Assembly: GCF_900107965.1 (NCBI RefSeq)
Contig: NZ_FNVU01000010.1
Coordinates: 1-64,000, forward strand
DNA: 64,000 nucleotides
Source of the DNA: Actinacidiphila yanglinensis
GTDB lineage: Bacteria; Actinomycetota; Actinomycetes; Streptomycetales; Streptomycetaceae
Reading direction: 5' to 3'
The position numbers and the translations under genes were made by a program. Position 1 is the first letter of the stretch. Each line of letters begins with the position of its first letter. The notes below the pieces were generated by a model, which saw nothing but the letters and a program-made list of their open reading frames with translations, ran no database searches and was not told the DNA's origin. This document shows positions 15,618 to 24,598 of this stretch, one piece after another.

Positions 15618-17069
15618 TCAGGCGCGTTCGTAGGCGGTGAGGAGGAAGAGCCAGACCTCGCTGATCGTCGGGAAGCAGGTGACGGCGTGCCGGAGCCGCC
15701 GCATCGGGACCTCGCCGGCGACCGCGACGGTGGCGGAGTGGAGCAGCTCGCTGACGCCGGGGCCGACGAAGGTGACCCCGAGCAGGACCTCGCGGTCGAG
15801 GTCGACCACCATGCGGGCGTGGCCCCGGTAGCCGTCGGCGTAGAGGTTGGCGCCCTGGGCGGCGGTGAAGTCGACGTCGACGGTCCTGACGCGGTGCCCG
15901 GCCGCGCTCGCCTGCTCGGCGGTCAGGCCGACCGCGCCCGCCTCGGGGTCGGTGAAGAAGACCTGGGGGACGGCGTGCTGGTCCGCGGTGGTGGCGTGGT
16001 CGCCCCAGGGGGCGTCGTCGACCGGGCGGCCGGCCGCGCGCGCCGCGATCACGTCGCCTGCGGTCCGGCCCTGGTACTTGCCCTGATGGGTGAGCAGGGC
16101 ATGGTGGTTGACGTCGCCCAGCGCGTACAGCCAGTCGCCCTCGACGCCGCGGACCAGGCAGGTGGTGTCGACGTCCAGCCAGGAGCCGGGGGTGAGTCCG
16201 ACGGTCTCCAGGCCGATGTCGGAGGTGTGCGGGGTGCGCCCGGTGGCGAACATGATCTCGTCGACCTGGAGTACGCCGCCGTCGTTCAGCGTCAGGGTGA
16301 CCGGGCCCTGGGGGTCGGGGCGCCGCAGCGCGGTGACCTCCGCACCGATCCGCACGTCCACGCCGGCTCGCGCGAGCCCGTCGGTGACCAGCTCGCCCGC
16401 GAACGGTTCCAGGCGGGGCAGCAGGGGGCGCCGGGCGAGCAGCGTGACGTGGGAGCCGAGGCCCCGCCAGAGGGTGGCCATCTCCACGCCGACCCCGCCG
16501 CCGCCGACGATCGCCAGCCGGCCGGGCACCGAACTGGAGTCGGTGCCCTGCCGGTTCGTCCAGGGCCGGGCCTCGTCCAGGCCCGGGATGTCGGGCAGCA
16601 CCGGCCCGCTGCCGGTCGCGACGGCCACGGCGTGCCGCGCGGTGAGGACGAGCCGCGCGCCGTCGTCCCGGGTGACGGTGACCCGGCGGGGACCGTCGAT
16701 GCGGCCCTGGCCGCGGAACAGCTCGGCGCCGATGGACTTCAGGAAGTCGACCTGCCCGCTGTCGTCCCAGTCGGTGACGTAGCGGTTGCGGCGGGCGAAC
16801 ACGCCGCCGGAGTCGATGGCACCGGTGACGGCCTGGCGCGCGCCGTCCACGCGGCGGGCGTCCGCGACGGCGAGCACCGGCCGCAGCAGCGCCTTGCTGG
16901 GGACGCAGGCCCAGTACGAGCACTCGCCGCCGACCAGTTCGCGTTCGACCACCGCCACGGTGAGGCCGGCGGCGCGGGCGTGGTCGGCCACGTTCTGGCC
17001 GACCGGTCCGGCGCCGAGCACGACCACGTCGTAGGTGCTGTTCTCCTGGTTTCCCTGGGTGTCGCTCAT
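15618..17069 (-). CDS. FAD-dependent pyridine nucleotide-disulfide oxidoreductase
   Basis: A cytoplasmic flavoprotein of 483 residues in the dihydrolipoamide dehydrogenase/mercuric reductase superfamily. The FAD motif GAGPVG is near the N-terminus, the redox-active pair is in ECSYWACVPSK, the NAD(P) motif is GGGGVGVEMA and the second FAD motif is YALGDVN. The C-terminal region reads HAVTCFPTISEVW: where lipoamide dehydrogenases have the catalytic His-Pro pair, this protein has Phe-Pro. It is therefore probably not a true E3 subunit but one of the related NAD(P)H oxidoreductases of actinomycetes. The ATG at 17069 follows GAGGAA. No lipoyl-complex genes are nearby. Confidence 0.85.
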   Translation of the reverse strand: MSDTQGNQENSTYDVVVLGAGPVGQNVADHARAAGLTVAVVERELVGGECSYWACVPSKALLRPVLAVADARRVDGARQAVTGAIDSGGVFARRNRYVTDWDDSGQVDFLKSIGAELFRGQGRIDGPRRVTVTRDDGARLVLTARHAVAVATGSGPVLPDIPGLDEARPWTNRQGTDSSSVPGRLAIVGGGGVGVEMATLWRGLGSHVTLLARRPLLPRLEPFAGELVTDGLARAGVDVRIGAEVTALRRPDPQGPVTLTLNDGGVLQVDEIMFATGRTPHTSDIGLETVGLTPGSWLDVDTTCLVRGVEGDWLYALGDVNHHALLTHQGKYQGRTAGDVIAARAAGRPVDDAPWGDHATTADQHAVPQVFFTDPEAGAVGLTAEQASAAGHRVRTVDVDFTAAQGANLYADGYRGHARMVVDLDREVLLGVTFVGPGVSELLHSATVAVAGEVPMRRLRHAVTCFPTISEVWLFLLTAYERA

Positions 17070-17467
17070 GGTTCCTCGCAGGACGATCGGTGGCGATCGG
17101 ATGGCGGTCGGGGCCGTGCGTGCCGGCCGGCCCCGCGTGGCGTGCCGCCCTTCCACACAACCACGGCACCGGCCCCTCCGGCAGGTCGAGCCCAGGCCCA
17201 CGCCGGGGAGCGGGTAGAGGCCACGCTTATGGCCGCCCGGACAGCAGTGCTCCGGCTCGCCGCCCGAGCCGCCCGGGCGCCGCGCCCCGCCGCGCCCCTG
17301 CCCCGCCACGCCCCCTGCCCCGCCACGCCCCCTGCCCCGCCGCGCCCCTGCCCGTCGCCCTGCCGGCCCCGCCGCGCCGTACGGCCCTCGCACCGCCCGG
17401 GTGCCGGTCCGGCCCCTCCCGCTCGCGCCGCGTGACACGCGGCGCGAGCGCGTGATGGCATGAGCGC
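17070..17467. other. GC-rich divergent intergenic region
   Basis: The region separates the divergent oxidoreductase and LysR genes. It holds the short tandem repeat at 17285-17350; no clear promoter was seen. No gene is supported. Confidence 0.5.
17285..17350. repeat. four tandem 16-17-bp C-rich units
   Basis: CCCCGCCRCGCCCC(C)TG is repeated at 17285, 17301, 17318 and 17335 without gaps. Units 2 and 3 are identical, and units 1 and 4 are identical. The strand bias is extreme (almost only pyrimidines plus G). It could form secondary structure or be a slippage product. Confidence 0.75.
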
Positions 17468-18364
17468 ATGGAGCTGCGGGAGCTGCGCGCGTTCGTCGCG
17501 GCGCTGGAGGAGGGCGGACTGTCCGCGGCCGCGCGGCGGCTGCACATCAGCCAGCCGGCCCTGTCCCAGACGATCAGCGGCCTGGAGCGCCGGCTCGGGG
17601 TGAAACTGCTGGTGCGCGGCAGCACCGGCGTACGGGCCACGGACGCGGGGACCACCCTGCTGTCCGAGGCCCGCGCGGTGCTGGCCCGGCACGACCAGGC
17701 GGTCCGGGCCATGGCCGCGCACACCGCGGACGGCGGGGGAATGCTGCGCATCGGCATCCCGCTCGAACTGCCGCCGGGGCTGCTCGACTCCGCGCTTGCC
17801 GAACTGGCCGCCGCCTCCCCCGGGACCCGGGTGCAGGCCCGCCACCTGTCCACGGCGGACCAGCTGGCCGCCCTGCACGCCGGAGAGCTCGACGTCGGCC
17901 TGCTGCGGGAGCGCCCGCCGGGCCCCGACTTCGACGCGTTGCTGGTGGTGCGGGAGCGGCTGGGCGTCCTGCTGGCCGCCGGGCCGGCCGCGGAACTCGC
18001 CGGGCCCGACGGCATCGCGCTGGAGGCCCTCGCCGGGCTGGAGTGGGTGGGCTTCCCGCGCTCCGGCAGTCCCGCCTGGTACGACGAGTTGACCGCGATC
18101 CTGCGCAGCCACGGCCTCGACCTCGGCCCCGACGCCCCCGAGGGTCAGCTGCTGATCGCCGACGTGAAGCTCGCCGCGGTCGGCGCGGGACGCGCCTTCG
18201 CGCTGGCCCCGCCCGGCTGGCAGCCGCTGCCCGAGCACGTCGTCTGGTCGCCGCTGACCGGCCACCCGCTGGTCCGTCGCACCTGGGCGGTGTGGCCGGC
18301 CGCGTCCCGGCGGCGTGACCTGGGGCTCTTCGTCGCCGCGCTCGACCGGGTGATCGCCCGCTGA
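17468..18364 (+). CDS. LysR-family transcriptional regulator
   Basis: A 298-residue LysR-type regulator. The winged helix-turn-helix occupies the first 60 residues (FVAALEEGGLSAAARRLHIS then QPALSQTISGLERRLGVKLL), followed by the co-inducer domain with FPRSGSPAWYDELT. The ATG at 17468 is immediately at the start of the DNA-binding domain. It is divergent from the FAD oxidoreductase and convergent with the SDR gene. LysR proteins often control the divergent neighbour, so the oxidoreductase is the likeliest target. Confidence 0.9.
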   Translation: MELRELRAFVAALEEGGLSAAARRLHISQPALSQTISGLERRLGVKLLVRGSTGVRATDAGTTLLSEARAVLARHDQAVRAMAAHTADGGGMLRIGIPLELPPGLLDSALAELAAASPGTRVQARHLSTADQLAALHAGELDVGLLRERPPGPDFDALLVVRERLGVLLAAGPAAELAGPDGIALEALAGLEWVGFPRSGSPAWYDELTAILRSHGLDLGPDAPEGQLLIADVKLAAVGAGRAFALAPPGWQPLPEHVVWSPLTGHPLVRRTWAVWPAASRRRDLGLFVAALDRVIAR

Positions 18365-18461
18365 GGAAGCCCGTCACGGCGCCCGGCGTCCTCACCGCGC
18401 CCCGCGCTCCGACGGTGCCCCCCGCACTCCCACGGCACCCGGGGCCAACGGCAGCGCGACC

Positions 18462-19214
18462 TCAGACGGCCACCCGGCCCCCGTCGACGGGCAGCACCGC
18501 GCCCTGCACGAAGCTCGCCCCGTCCCCCGCCAGGTACACGATCGCCTCCGCGATCTCCTCCGCCGCGGCGGGCCGGCCGGCGGGCGCCTGCGAGGCCAGG
18601 GCGTCGAGCGCGTCGCCCATCCCGACGGTGCCCTCGGTACGGGTGGGACCGGGCTGCACGGCGTTCACCCGTACCCCCTGCGGCCCGAACTCCGCGGCCC
18701 ACGCCCTGGTCAGCAGGTTCAGCGCCGCCTTGCTCGACCCGTACAGCGCCATCCCCGCCGCTCCGTAGCCGGCGACCATGGTGCTGACGTTGACGATCGC
18801 GCCCCGGCCCCGTTCAGCCATCCCCGGCGCGAGCTCCGCCACCAGGTAGAACGGCGCCTTCACGTTCAGCGCGTACACGGCGTCGACCTCGCTGTCCTTG
18901 GCGTGCTGCGTCGGCCCGAACGGGAAGACGCCGGCGTTGTTGACGAGGATGTCGACGCGGCCGCCGCCCAGTTCGCGCGCCTCCCGGGCGAGCCGGCGGG
19001 CGGACGCCGCGTCGGAGAGATCGGCGGCGACGAAGTCCGCCGTGCCGCCGCGCGCCCGGATCGCGTCGACCACGGCCGAGCCGCGGTCCCGGTCCCGTCC
19101 GGCGACCAGCACGTGGGCGCCGCGCTCCGCGAGCAGTGCCGCGGTGGCCGCGCCGATCCCGCTGGTCGCCCCCGTCACGAGTGCGACGCTGCCGGCCTGG
19201 ATAGTGGAAGTCAT
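18462..19214 (-). CDS. SDR-family oxidoreductase
   Basis: A classical short-chain dehydrogenase/reductase of 250 residues. It has the cofactor motif TGATSGIG (residues 15-22), NNAG, the catalytic YGSSK with Tyr and Lys, the following PGPTRTEG loop and the C-terminal VLPVDGG. An Arg after the cofactor motif (AGRDRDRG) favours NADPH. The ATG at 19214 follows AAGGACAG. Its stop lies 97 bp from the convergent LysR stop. The substrate cannot be predicted. Confidence 0.9.
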   Translation of the reverse strand: MTSTIQAGSVALVTGATSGIGAATAALLAERGAHVLVAGRDRDRGSAVVDAIRARGGTADFVAADLSDAASARRLAREARELGGGRVDILVNNAGVFPFGPTQHAKDSEVDAVYALNVKAPFYLVAELAPGMAERGRGAIVNVSTMVAGYGAAGMALYGSSKAALNLLTRAWAAEFGPQGVRVNAVQPGPTRTEGTVGMGDALDALASQAPAGRPAAAEEIAEAIVYLAGDGASFVQGAVLPVDGGRVAV

Positions 19215-19685
19215 CAGCTGTCCTTCATCGGTGCGTGCGACTCGGGGACGCGCGTGCGGCCCGTCGCCCGAGGTCACCGCGGATCCGCGATGACGGTCGA
19301 CAAGAGCGCGCCGCACGGGGAGAAGATTTCGCCGGAGCCATCGCGGGTGTCTATGGCCGCGATAAGTCGCGCCTGCCGAGGCGTGCGGCCCCTGGCCACG
19401 GAGGTCCCCGGCCCGCATCCGGCCCCCGAACGCCCGCGTCCCGCACCGCGTCCAGGACCGCAGCCGGCCGCGGATCCCGGCCGCCGTTCCGCCCGCGCCG
19501 GCCCGGTACCCCCTCCGATCTCCGCGCGGCGGTCATCGGACCTCTCCGCCGGCCACCGCCTTCGCGCGTGCCCTCTTCCAACGATCTGTGGAGTTGTTTC
19601 TTTCCGCGATCGGAACCTTGCGGGGCTCCGCCGTGCTCTGTACGGTCGGGGCGCCGTTCATCCGAGCCTTCCGGAGGAGCATCCG
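19215..19685. other. intergenic region upstream of the GH87-like gene
   Basis: Apart from the promoter and inverted repeat at 19602-19646, nothing was recognised. No open frame with a plausible protein was found in the first 380 bp. Confidence 0.5.
19602..19646 (+). promoter_or_regulatory. promoter of the GH87-like gene with upstream inverted repeat
   Basis: TTGCGG (19618-19623), a 17-nt spacer and TACGGT (19641-19646). Directly upstream, TTCCG (19602-19606) and CGGAA (19611-19615) are inverted around CGAT, a possible regulator site abutting the -35 box. Confidence 0.55.
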
Positions 19686-22538
19686 ATGATGGGGAACCCG
19701 AGACGCTTACGTGGCAAGAAGCTCGTCCAGCGGCTGGCGGTGGCGGCCGTCGCCGTCATCGCCGCGGTGGGGGTGTCCGTCCCCCCGGCCGTCGCCGCCG
19801 CCGGTTCCACCGCCGCTCCACCGGCCGGCGCCCAGGCTCGGTCCCACGCCACCGGCGCCCTCGCGTCGGCCACCGCCACGACCGCGGGCGCCACCACCCC
19901 GTTCACCACGTACGAAGCCGAGGCCGGCACCCTCGGCGGCGGCGCCGGGAAGGTGTCGCTGACCGCCGCGCCGACCAGCCAGTACTCCAGCGCGGCCCTC
20001 GAAGCGTCCGGCCACGGCTACGTCCACCTCGCCGGCACCGGCCAGTCGGTGCAGTGGACGAACACCACGGGCAAGCCGATCAGCTTCGTCAACCTTCGCG
20101 CCAGCATCCCCGACTCCGCGACCGGCGGCGGCCTCACCGGCACGCTGGACCTGTACGTCGACGGTACGTTCCGGCAGGCGGTCGCCCTCAACTCCAAGCA
20201 GACCTGGGTGTACGAAGGCACGCAGTACAACACCAGCGACGACCAGAACCCGGCCGACGGCTCCCCCCGGGTCTTCTTCGACGAGTCGCACGCCTTCGTC
20301 ACCGGTGCCCCCATCGCGCCCGGCAGCACCTTCTCCCTCCGCCAGGACGCCGCGAATACCGCAGCCTTCTACGACGTCGACGCCATCGACGTGGAGGACC
20401 CGCCGGCCCCCCTCGCCCAGCCGGCCGGCTCGCTCTCCCTCACCAGCTGCGGCGCGGTGTCCGACCCGAATCCCACCAACGGGTCCGCCGACGGCCAGGC
20501 GGTCGACAGCACCGCCGCCATCCAGAACTGCATCGACCAGGCGCAGTCCCAGGGCAAGGTCCTGTGGATCCCGCAGGGCACCTTCTACGTCAAGGGCACC
20601 ACGGGCCTGCAGGCCAAGGGCATCACCATCGCCGGGGCCGGCCTGTGGTACTCCACCGTCTACCGCGACGTGCCGGTGCCCAACAGCACCCCGCTGGCAG
20701 CGCTGTTCTCCCTGACGTCGTGCAAGGTGGAGGACTTCCACATCGACGCCAACGCGGTCAGCCGGAGCACGATCGGCGGCGACGGCGGCGCGATGGACAC
20801 CACCGGTACCGACTGGGTCGCCGACGGCATCTGGTCCCAGCACACGGAGTCCGGCTTCTGGGCCTCGGGCACCGGCGGAACGGTGGAGAACAGCCGGCTG
20901 ACCTCCATCTGGGCCGACGGCATCAACCTCAACAACGTCTCGCTCAACGCCGACACGGGGAACGACCTGACCGCCACCGGCAACTTCGTGCGCGGCACGG
21001 GTGACGACGCGATGGCGATCAACTCGGTCGCCTACAACACCGACGGCGGCACCACCACCACGTACCACCCGATGAACGACATCACCCTGACCGGCAACAC
21101 CGCGATCGCGCCCTGGGGCGGCAAGGGCATCGGTATCTACGGCGGCAGCGGCCACCTGGTCAGCGACAACTACATCAGCGACACCGCGCGCTACATCGGC
21201 CTGGGCGCGGGGCGGTTCGGGGTCAACGGCAGCGACCTGCTGTCCGCGACGGTGACCGGCAACGTGGTGGTCAGGTCGGGCGGGAACGCCTACAGCCAGG
21301 GCCAGCCCGCGATGCACATCGGCAACGGCGGCGACGGCCAGAACACCGGCACCGTCGACCACGTCACCGCGACCGGCAACACCGTCACCGACGCGCTCTA
21401 CGACGGGATCGGCTTCTCCACCTCCACCAACACCCTGCTCCAGGACAACACGGTCACCGACCCCGGCCGCAACGGCATCGTGATCTCGCCGCCGTTCTAC
21501 CCGGCGCCCACCGGGTCGGCGACCCTCACCGGCAACACCGTCTCCGGGCTGCGGCCCAACGGCGCGACCGCGTTCACCAACAACTCCGCCGGTTTCACCG
21601 CGACGTCGAGCGGCAACAGCTGGCAGAGCGGCAGCGGCCCGGTCGAGGCGCCCTACGGCGGCACTCCGGCGGCGGTTCCGGGCACCGTCGAGGCGGAGAA
21701 CTACGACACCGGCGGGGCGGGCCTGGCCTACGGCGTCACCTCGGTCAACGGCACCGCCGACGGCTACCGGCCCGACGGCGTCAACCTGGAGGCGACCTCC
21801 GACACCGGGGGCGGCTACGACCTCGGCTGGTCGGCCACCGGGCAGTGGTTCCGCTACACCGTCGACGTGGCGTCGGCCGGCACCTACTCCGTGAGCCTGC
21901 GGACGGCCGCTCCCAGCGCGGTGAGCGACGCGCTGCACCTCGCCGACGCGTCGGGGGCGAACCTGAGCGGCGCCGTCGCGGTCCCCGCCACCGGTGACTT
22001 CCAGGCATGGGGCACCGCCACCGCCCAGGTCACCCTGCCGGCGGGCAAGCAGGTCCTGACGGTGGATCAGGACAACGGCGGCTGGAACCTCGACAACCTC
22101 ACCTTCGCCGGGACCGCCGGCACCAGCACGAACCTGGCCGCGGGCAAGGCGACCAGCGAGTCCGGCCACACCGACGTGTACCCCTCGTCCCACGTGACGG
22201 ACGGCAACCAGGACACCTACTGGGAGAGCGCCAACAACGCGTTCCCGCAGTGGGTCCAGGTGGATCTCGGCTCGGCGCGGAGCGCGTCCCGCGTCGTGCT
22301 GCGGCTCCCGGCGTCCTGGGGCGCCCGCACCCAGACGCTCTCCCTGCTGGCGAGCACCGACGGCACCACCTTCAGCACGCTGAAGGCACCGGCCGCGTAC
22401 GTCTTCGACCCGGCCACCGGCAACACCGTCACCCTGACGTTCCCCGCCACCACCCAGCGCTACTTCCGGGTGAACATCACGGCCAACACCGGCTGGCCGG
22501 CCGGGCAGGTCTCGGAGTTCGAGGTCCGGAACTCCTGA
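19686..22538 (+). CDS. secreted modular beta-helix glucanase, GH87-like (alpha-1,3-glucanase/mycodextranase type)
   Basis: A 950-residue secreted enzyme. A signal peptide covers about the first 40 residues. A CBM35/6-like domain starts near residue 76 (YEAEAGTLGGG), the right-handed beta-helix spans about 245-650, a CBM6 lies at about 665-808 (EAENYDTGG) and an F5/8-type (discoidin) domain at about 812-950. The helix contains DGIWSQHTESGFWASG and RGTGDDAMAIN with Asp440-Asp441, matching the sequence style of GH87 alpha-1,3-glucanases, where Asp residues are catalytic. The start at 19686 follows GGAGGAG at 19673-19679; an ATG three bases on is equally possible. It ends at a 13-bp hairpin. The likely substrate is alpha-1,3-glucan of fungal walls or bacterial films. 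Confidence 0.7.
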   Translation: MMGNPRRLRGKKLVQRLAVAAVAVIAAVGVSVPPAVAAAGSTAAPPAGAQARSHATGALASATATTAGATTPFTTYEAEAGTLGGGAGKVSLTAAPTSQYSSAALEASGHGYVHLAGTGQSVQWTNTTGKPISFVNLRASIPDSATGGGLTGTLDLYVDGTFRQAVALNSKQTWVYEGTQYNTSDDQNPADGSPRVFFDESHAFVTGAPIAPGSTFSLRQDAANTAAFYDVDAIDVEDPPAPLAQPAGSLSLTSCGAVSDPNPTNGSADGQAVDSTAAIQNCIDQAQSQGKVLWIPQGTFYVKGTTGLQAKGITIAGAGLWYSTVYRDVPVPNSTPLAALFSLTSCKVEDFHIDANAVSRSTIGGDGGAMDTTGTDWVADGIWSQHTESGFWASGTGGTVENSRLTSIWADGINLNNVSLNADTGNDLTATGNFVRGTGDDAMAINSVAYNTDGGTTTTYHPMNDITLTGNTAIAPWGGKGIGIYGGSGHLVSDNYISDTARYIGLGAGRFGVNGSDLLSATVTGNVVVRSGGNAYSQGQPAMHIGNGGDGQNTGTVDHVTATGNTVTDALYDGIGFSTSTNTLLQDNTVTDPGRNGIVISPPFYPAPTGSATLTGNTVSGLRPNGATAFTNNSAGFTATSSGNSWQSGSGPVEAPYGGTPAAVPGTVEAENYDTGGAGLAYGVTSVNGTADGYRPDGVNLEATSDTGGGYDLGWSATGQWFRYTVDVASAGTYSVSLRTAAPSAVSDALHLADASGANLSGAVAVPATGDFQAWGTATAQVTLPAGKQVLTVDQDNGGWNLDNLTFAGTAGTSTNLAAGKATSESGHTDVYPSSHVTDGNQDTYWESANNAFPQWVQVDLGSARSASRVVLRLPASWGARTQTLSLLASTDGTTFSTLKAPAAYVFDPATGNTVTLTFPATTQRYFRVNITANTGWPAGQVSEFEVRNS

Positions 22539-22544
22539 TCCGGT

Positions 22545-22583
22545 GCGGGCGGGGCGGACCGGACGACCGGCCGCCCCGCCCGC
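22545..22583 (+). terminator. terminator of the GH87-like gene
   Basis: GCGGGCGGGGCGG (22545-22557) pairs perfectly with CCGCCCCGCCCGC (22571-22583), giving a 13-bp stem and 13-nt loop starting 7 nt after the stop codon. Confidence 0.8.
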
Positions 22584-22666
22584 GCCCCGGCCGTCCCGCC
22601 CTCCCGCCCTCACTCCGCCCCCGCTTCTTACGCCACCACTATCCGGCGGGTGCCACTGTGGAGCGC

Positions 22667-22795
22667 ATGAGCCACTCCTTCACGCACCACCGCAAGGACC
22701 GCGGCCTCGGCGCCGACAGCCGCCCGAACAGCCCTTTCTCCTGCTCAGGGCTCCTCGCCCGGGTCCAGGCCCTCAACAGACGGACCGCCCGGTAA
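22667..22795 (+). CDS. possible 42-residue small protein
   Basis: An ATG preceded by GGAG at very short spacing opens a 42-codon frame ending in TAA. The peptide is basic and His/Arg/Ser-rich with no membrane segment or known motif. It lies between a terminator and the PHP-domain gene, so it could be a leader peptide. It may also be chance; nothing except position and the weak ribosome site supports it. Confidence 0.2.
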   Translation: MSHSFTHHRKDRGLGADSRPNSPFSCSGLLARVQALNRRTAR

Positions 22796-22916
22796 GGGGT
22801 GGCGACCGCCACGGGCCGTTGCCGTGTCAGCCACGCGCGAAACACCCGCCGTTCACGAAGTCGAGTGAGAGTCCTGGGGTCCCCCCAGCATCAACCACCG
22901 AACGTGATGAGGACGC

Positions 22917-24563
22917 ATGTGCCGCGACGGACAGTGTGAACACCGAGTCGACCCCCTGGACATGGGCGCCGCCACCGACTCCGGCGAGGGCGCCGGCGCC
23001 GCGGCCGGCGCGCTCGGCCGCCGGCGGCTGCTGACCGCGGGGGTCGCCGGAGCGGCCGCGCTCACCCTCGCGCCGGTCTCGTTCGCCCAGGCGGCCGACG
23101 GCTCGTCCGCCGCGAAGCCGCCGGCCGGCAGCCAGGAGACCCGGGTCGTCACCGGGTTCCTGGAGACCGGCGCCGCCGACTTCGTGTACCTCCCGGTCGA
23201 GGTGCCGCGCGGCGTGCAGAAGATCGCCGTGTCCTACTCGTACGACAGGCCGACCGTCCCGTCGGGCGTCCCGGCCAACTCCTGCGACATCGGCATCTTC
23301 GACGAGCGCGGCATCGCGCTGGGCGGCAGCGGTTTCCGCGGCTGGTCCGGCGGCTTCCGCACCTCGTTCGAGATCAGCAACAGCGAGGCCACCCCCGGCT
23401 ACCTGCCCGGCCCGGTCGACGCCGGCACCTGGAACATCGTCCTCGGCCCGTACCAGGTGGCGCCGCAGGGCCTGAACTACCAGGTCCAGATCACCCTCAC
23501 CTACGGCGAGCCCGGCCCCGCCTTCGTCAAGAACTACCCGCCGCAGCGGGCCAAGGGCCGCGGCCGCGACTGGTACCGCGGCGACTGCCACCTGCACACC
23601 GTCTACTCCGACGGCAAGCACCTGCCCGTGGACGTCGCGACCGGCGCGCGCGCCGCCGGGCTGGACTTCATGGTCTCCACCGACCACAACACCTCCTCCT
23701 CGCACGCCGTGTGGGGCGAGTACGCCGGCTCCGACCTGCTGATCATCACCGGTGAGGAGGTCACCACCCGCAACGGCCACTGGCTCGCCCTCGGCCTGCC
23801 GGCCGGCGAGTGGATCGACTGGCGCTACCGTTCGCGGGACGACGCCTTCTCCCGCTTCTCCCGCCAGGTCCGCCGGGGCGGCGGCATCGTGGTGCCCGCG
23901 CACATGTACTGCGCCTACATCGCGAGCCAGTGGAAGTTCGGCTTCGACGACGCCGACGCCACCGAGGTGTGGACCGGGCCGTGGACGTACGACGACGAGC
24001 ACGCGATCAGCACCTGGGACCAGAAGCTCGGTGAGGCGGTCCGCACCGGCAAGAGCTGGCTCCCCGCCATGGGCAACAGCGACGCGCACAGCGACCCGAA
24101 CGTCATCGGCCTGCCGCACAACGTCGTCTACGCCGACGACCTGGCCACCGACGCGATCATGGACGGGATCCGGGCCGGCCGCAGCTGGATCGCGGAGTCC
24201 TCGGCGGTGAAGCTCACCTTCACCGCCAGCGGCAACGGCAAGCAGGCCGGCATCGGCGAGAAGCTGACCGTGCCCGCCGACGCGCCCGTGGACATCCGGC
24301 TCGACGTCGAGGGCGTGCCGCACGGCACGGTCCGGTTCATCACCGACGAGGGCCAGATGCACCAGGAGTCGGTGAGCGCCGAGGGCACCGGCACGGTGAT
24401 CTGGCGGACGACCGCCTCGCTCGCCGCGTACGTGCGCGCCGAGGTCCGCCACCCCATGGCCGACGGCACCCCCGGCCAGGGCAACACCATGGGCGACGCG
24501 CTGCTGTTCGGCCCGATGGCGGCGCTGACCAACCCGCTCTTCCTGGTGAAGACCGGCCACTGA
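22917..24563 (+). CDS. Tat-secreted PHP-domain metal-dependent phosphoesterase (CehA/McbA family)
   Basis: A 548-residue protein with a twin-arginine signal (GRRRLLTAGVAGAAALTLAP) after a Cys-containing cytoplasmic leader. After a beta-rich domain it has the PHP motifs in order: GDCHLHTVYSDG (about residue 224), STDHN, TGEEVTT and GNSDAHSD, which provide His/Asp/Glu metal ligands. The family hydrolyses phosphoesters or related bonds using two or three metals. The ATG at 22917 has GAGGA just upstream. The substrate is unknown; secretion suggests scavenging of an extracellular phosphorylated compound. It is followed 35 bp later by the DUF309 gene. Confidence 0.85.
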   Translation: MCRDGQCEHRVDPLDMGAATDSGEGAGAAAGALGRRRLLTAGVAGAAALTLAPVSFAQAADGSSAAKPPAGSQETRVVTGFLETGAADFVYLPVEVPRGVQKIAVSYSYDRPTVPSGVPANSCDIGIFDERGIALGGSGFRGWSGGFRTSFEISNSEATPGYLPGPVDAGTWNIVLGPYQVAPQGLNYQVQITLTYGEPGPAFVKNYPPQRAKGRGRDWYRGDCHLHTVYSDGKHLPVDVATGARAAGLDFMVSTDHNTSSSHAVWGEYAGSDLLIITGEEVTTRNGHWLALGLPAGEWIDWRYRSRDDAFSRFSRQVRRGGGIVVPAHMYCAYIASQWKFGFDDADATEVWTGPWTYDDEHAISTWDQKLGEAVRTGKSWLPAMGNSDAHSDPNVIGLPHNVVYADDLATDAIMDGIRAGRSWIAESSAVKLTFTASGNGKQAGIGEKLTVPADAPVDIRLDVEGVPHGTVRFITDEGQMHQESVSAEGTGTVIWRTTASLAAYVRAEVRHPMADGTPGQGNTMGDALLFGPMAALTNPLFLVKTGH

Positions 24564-24598
24564 TCCGCCCGGGTCCCGTCGCGCGGCACAATGGGGGA

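Larger units (their letters stand above)
22539..22916. other. intergenic region before the PHP gene
   Basis: The stretch holds the terminator of the GH87-like gene and a doubtful 42-codon frame, listed separately. No clear promoter was recognised. Confidence 0.5.

Noticed and set aside
17285..17350. Possible CRISPR-like array
   Set aside because: Units are contiguous with no spacers and are low-complexity.
19707..22613. 968-codon minus-strand frame opposite the GH87-like gene
   Set aside because: Composition is Gly/Val/Arg repeats mirroring the real gene; no start signal or domain.
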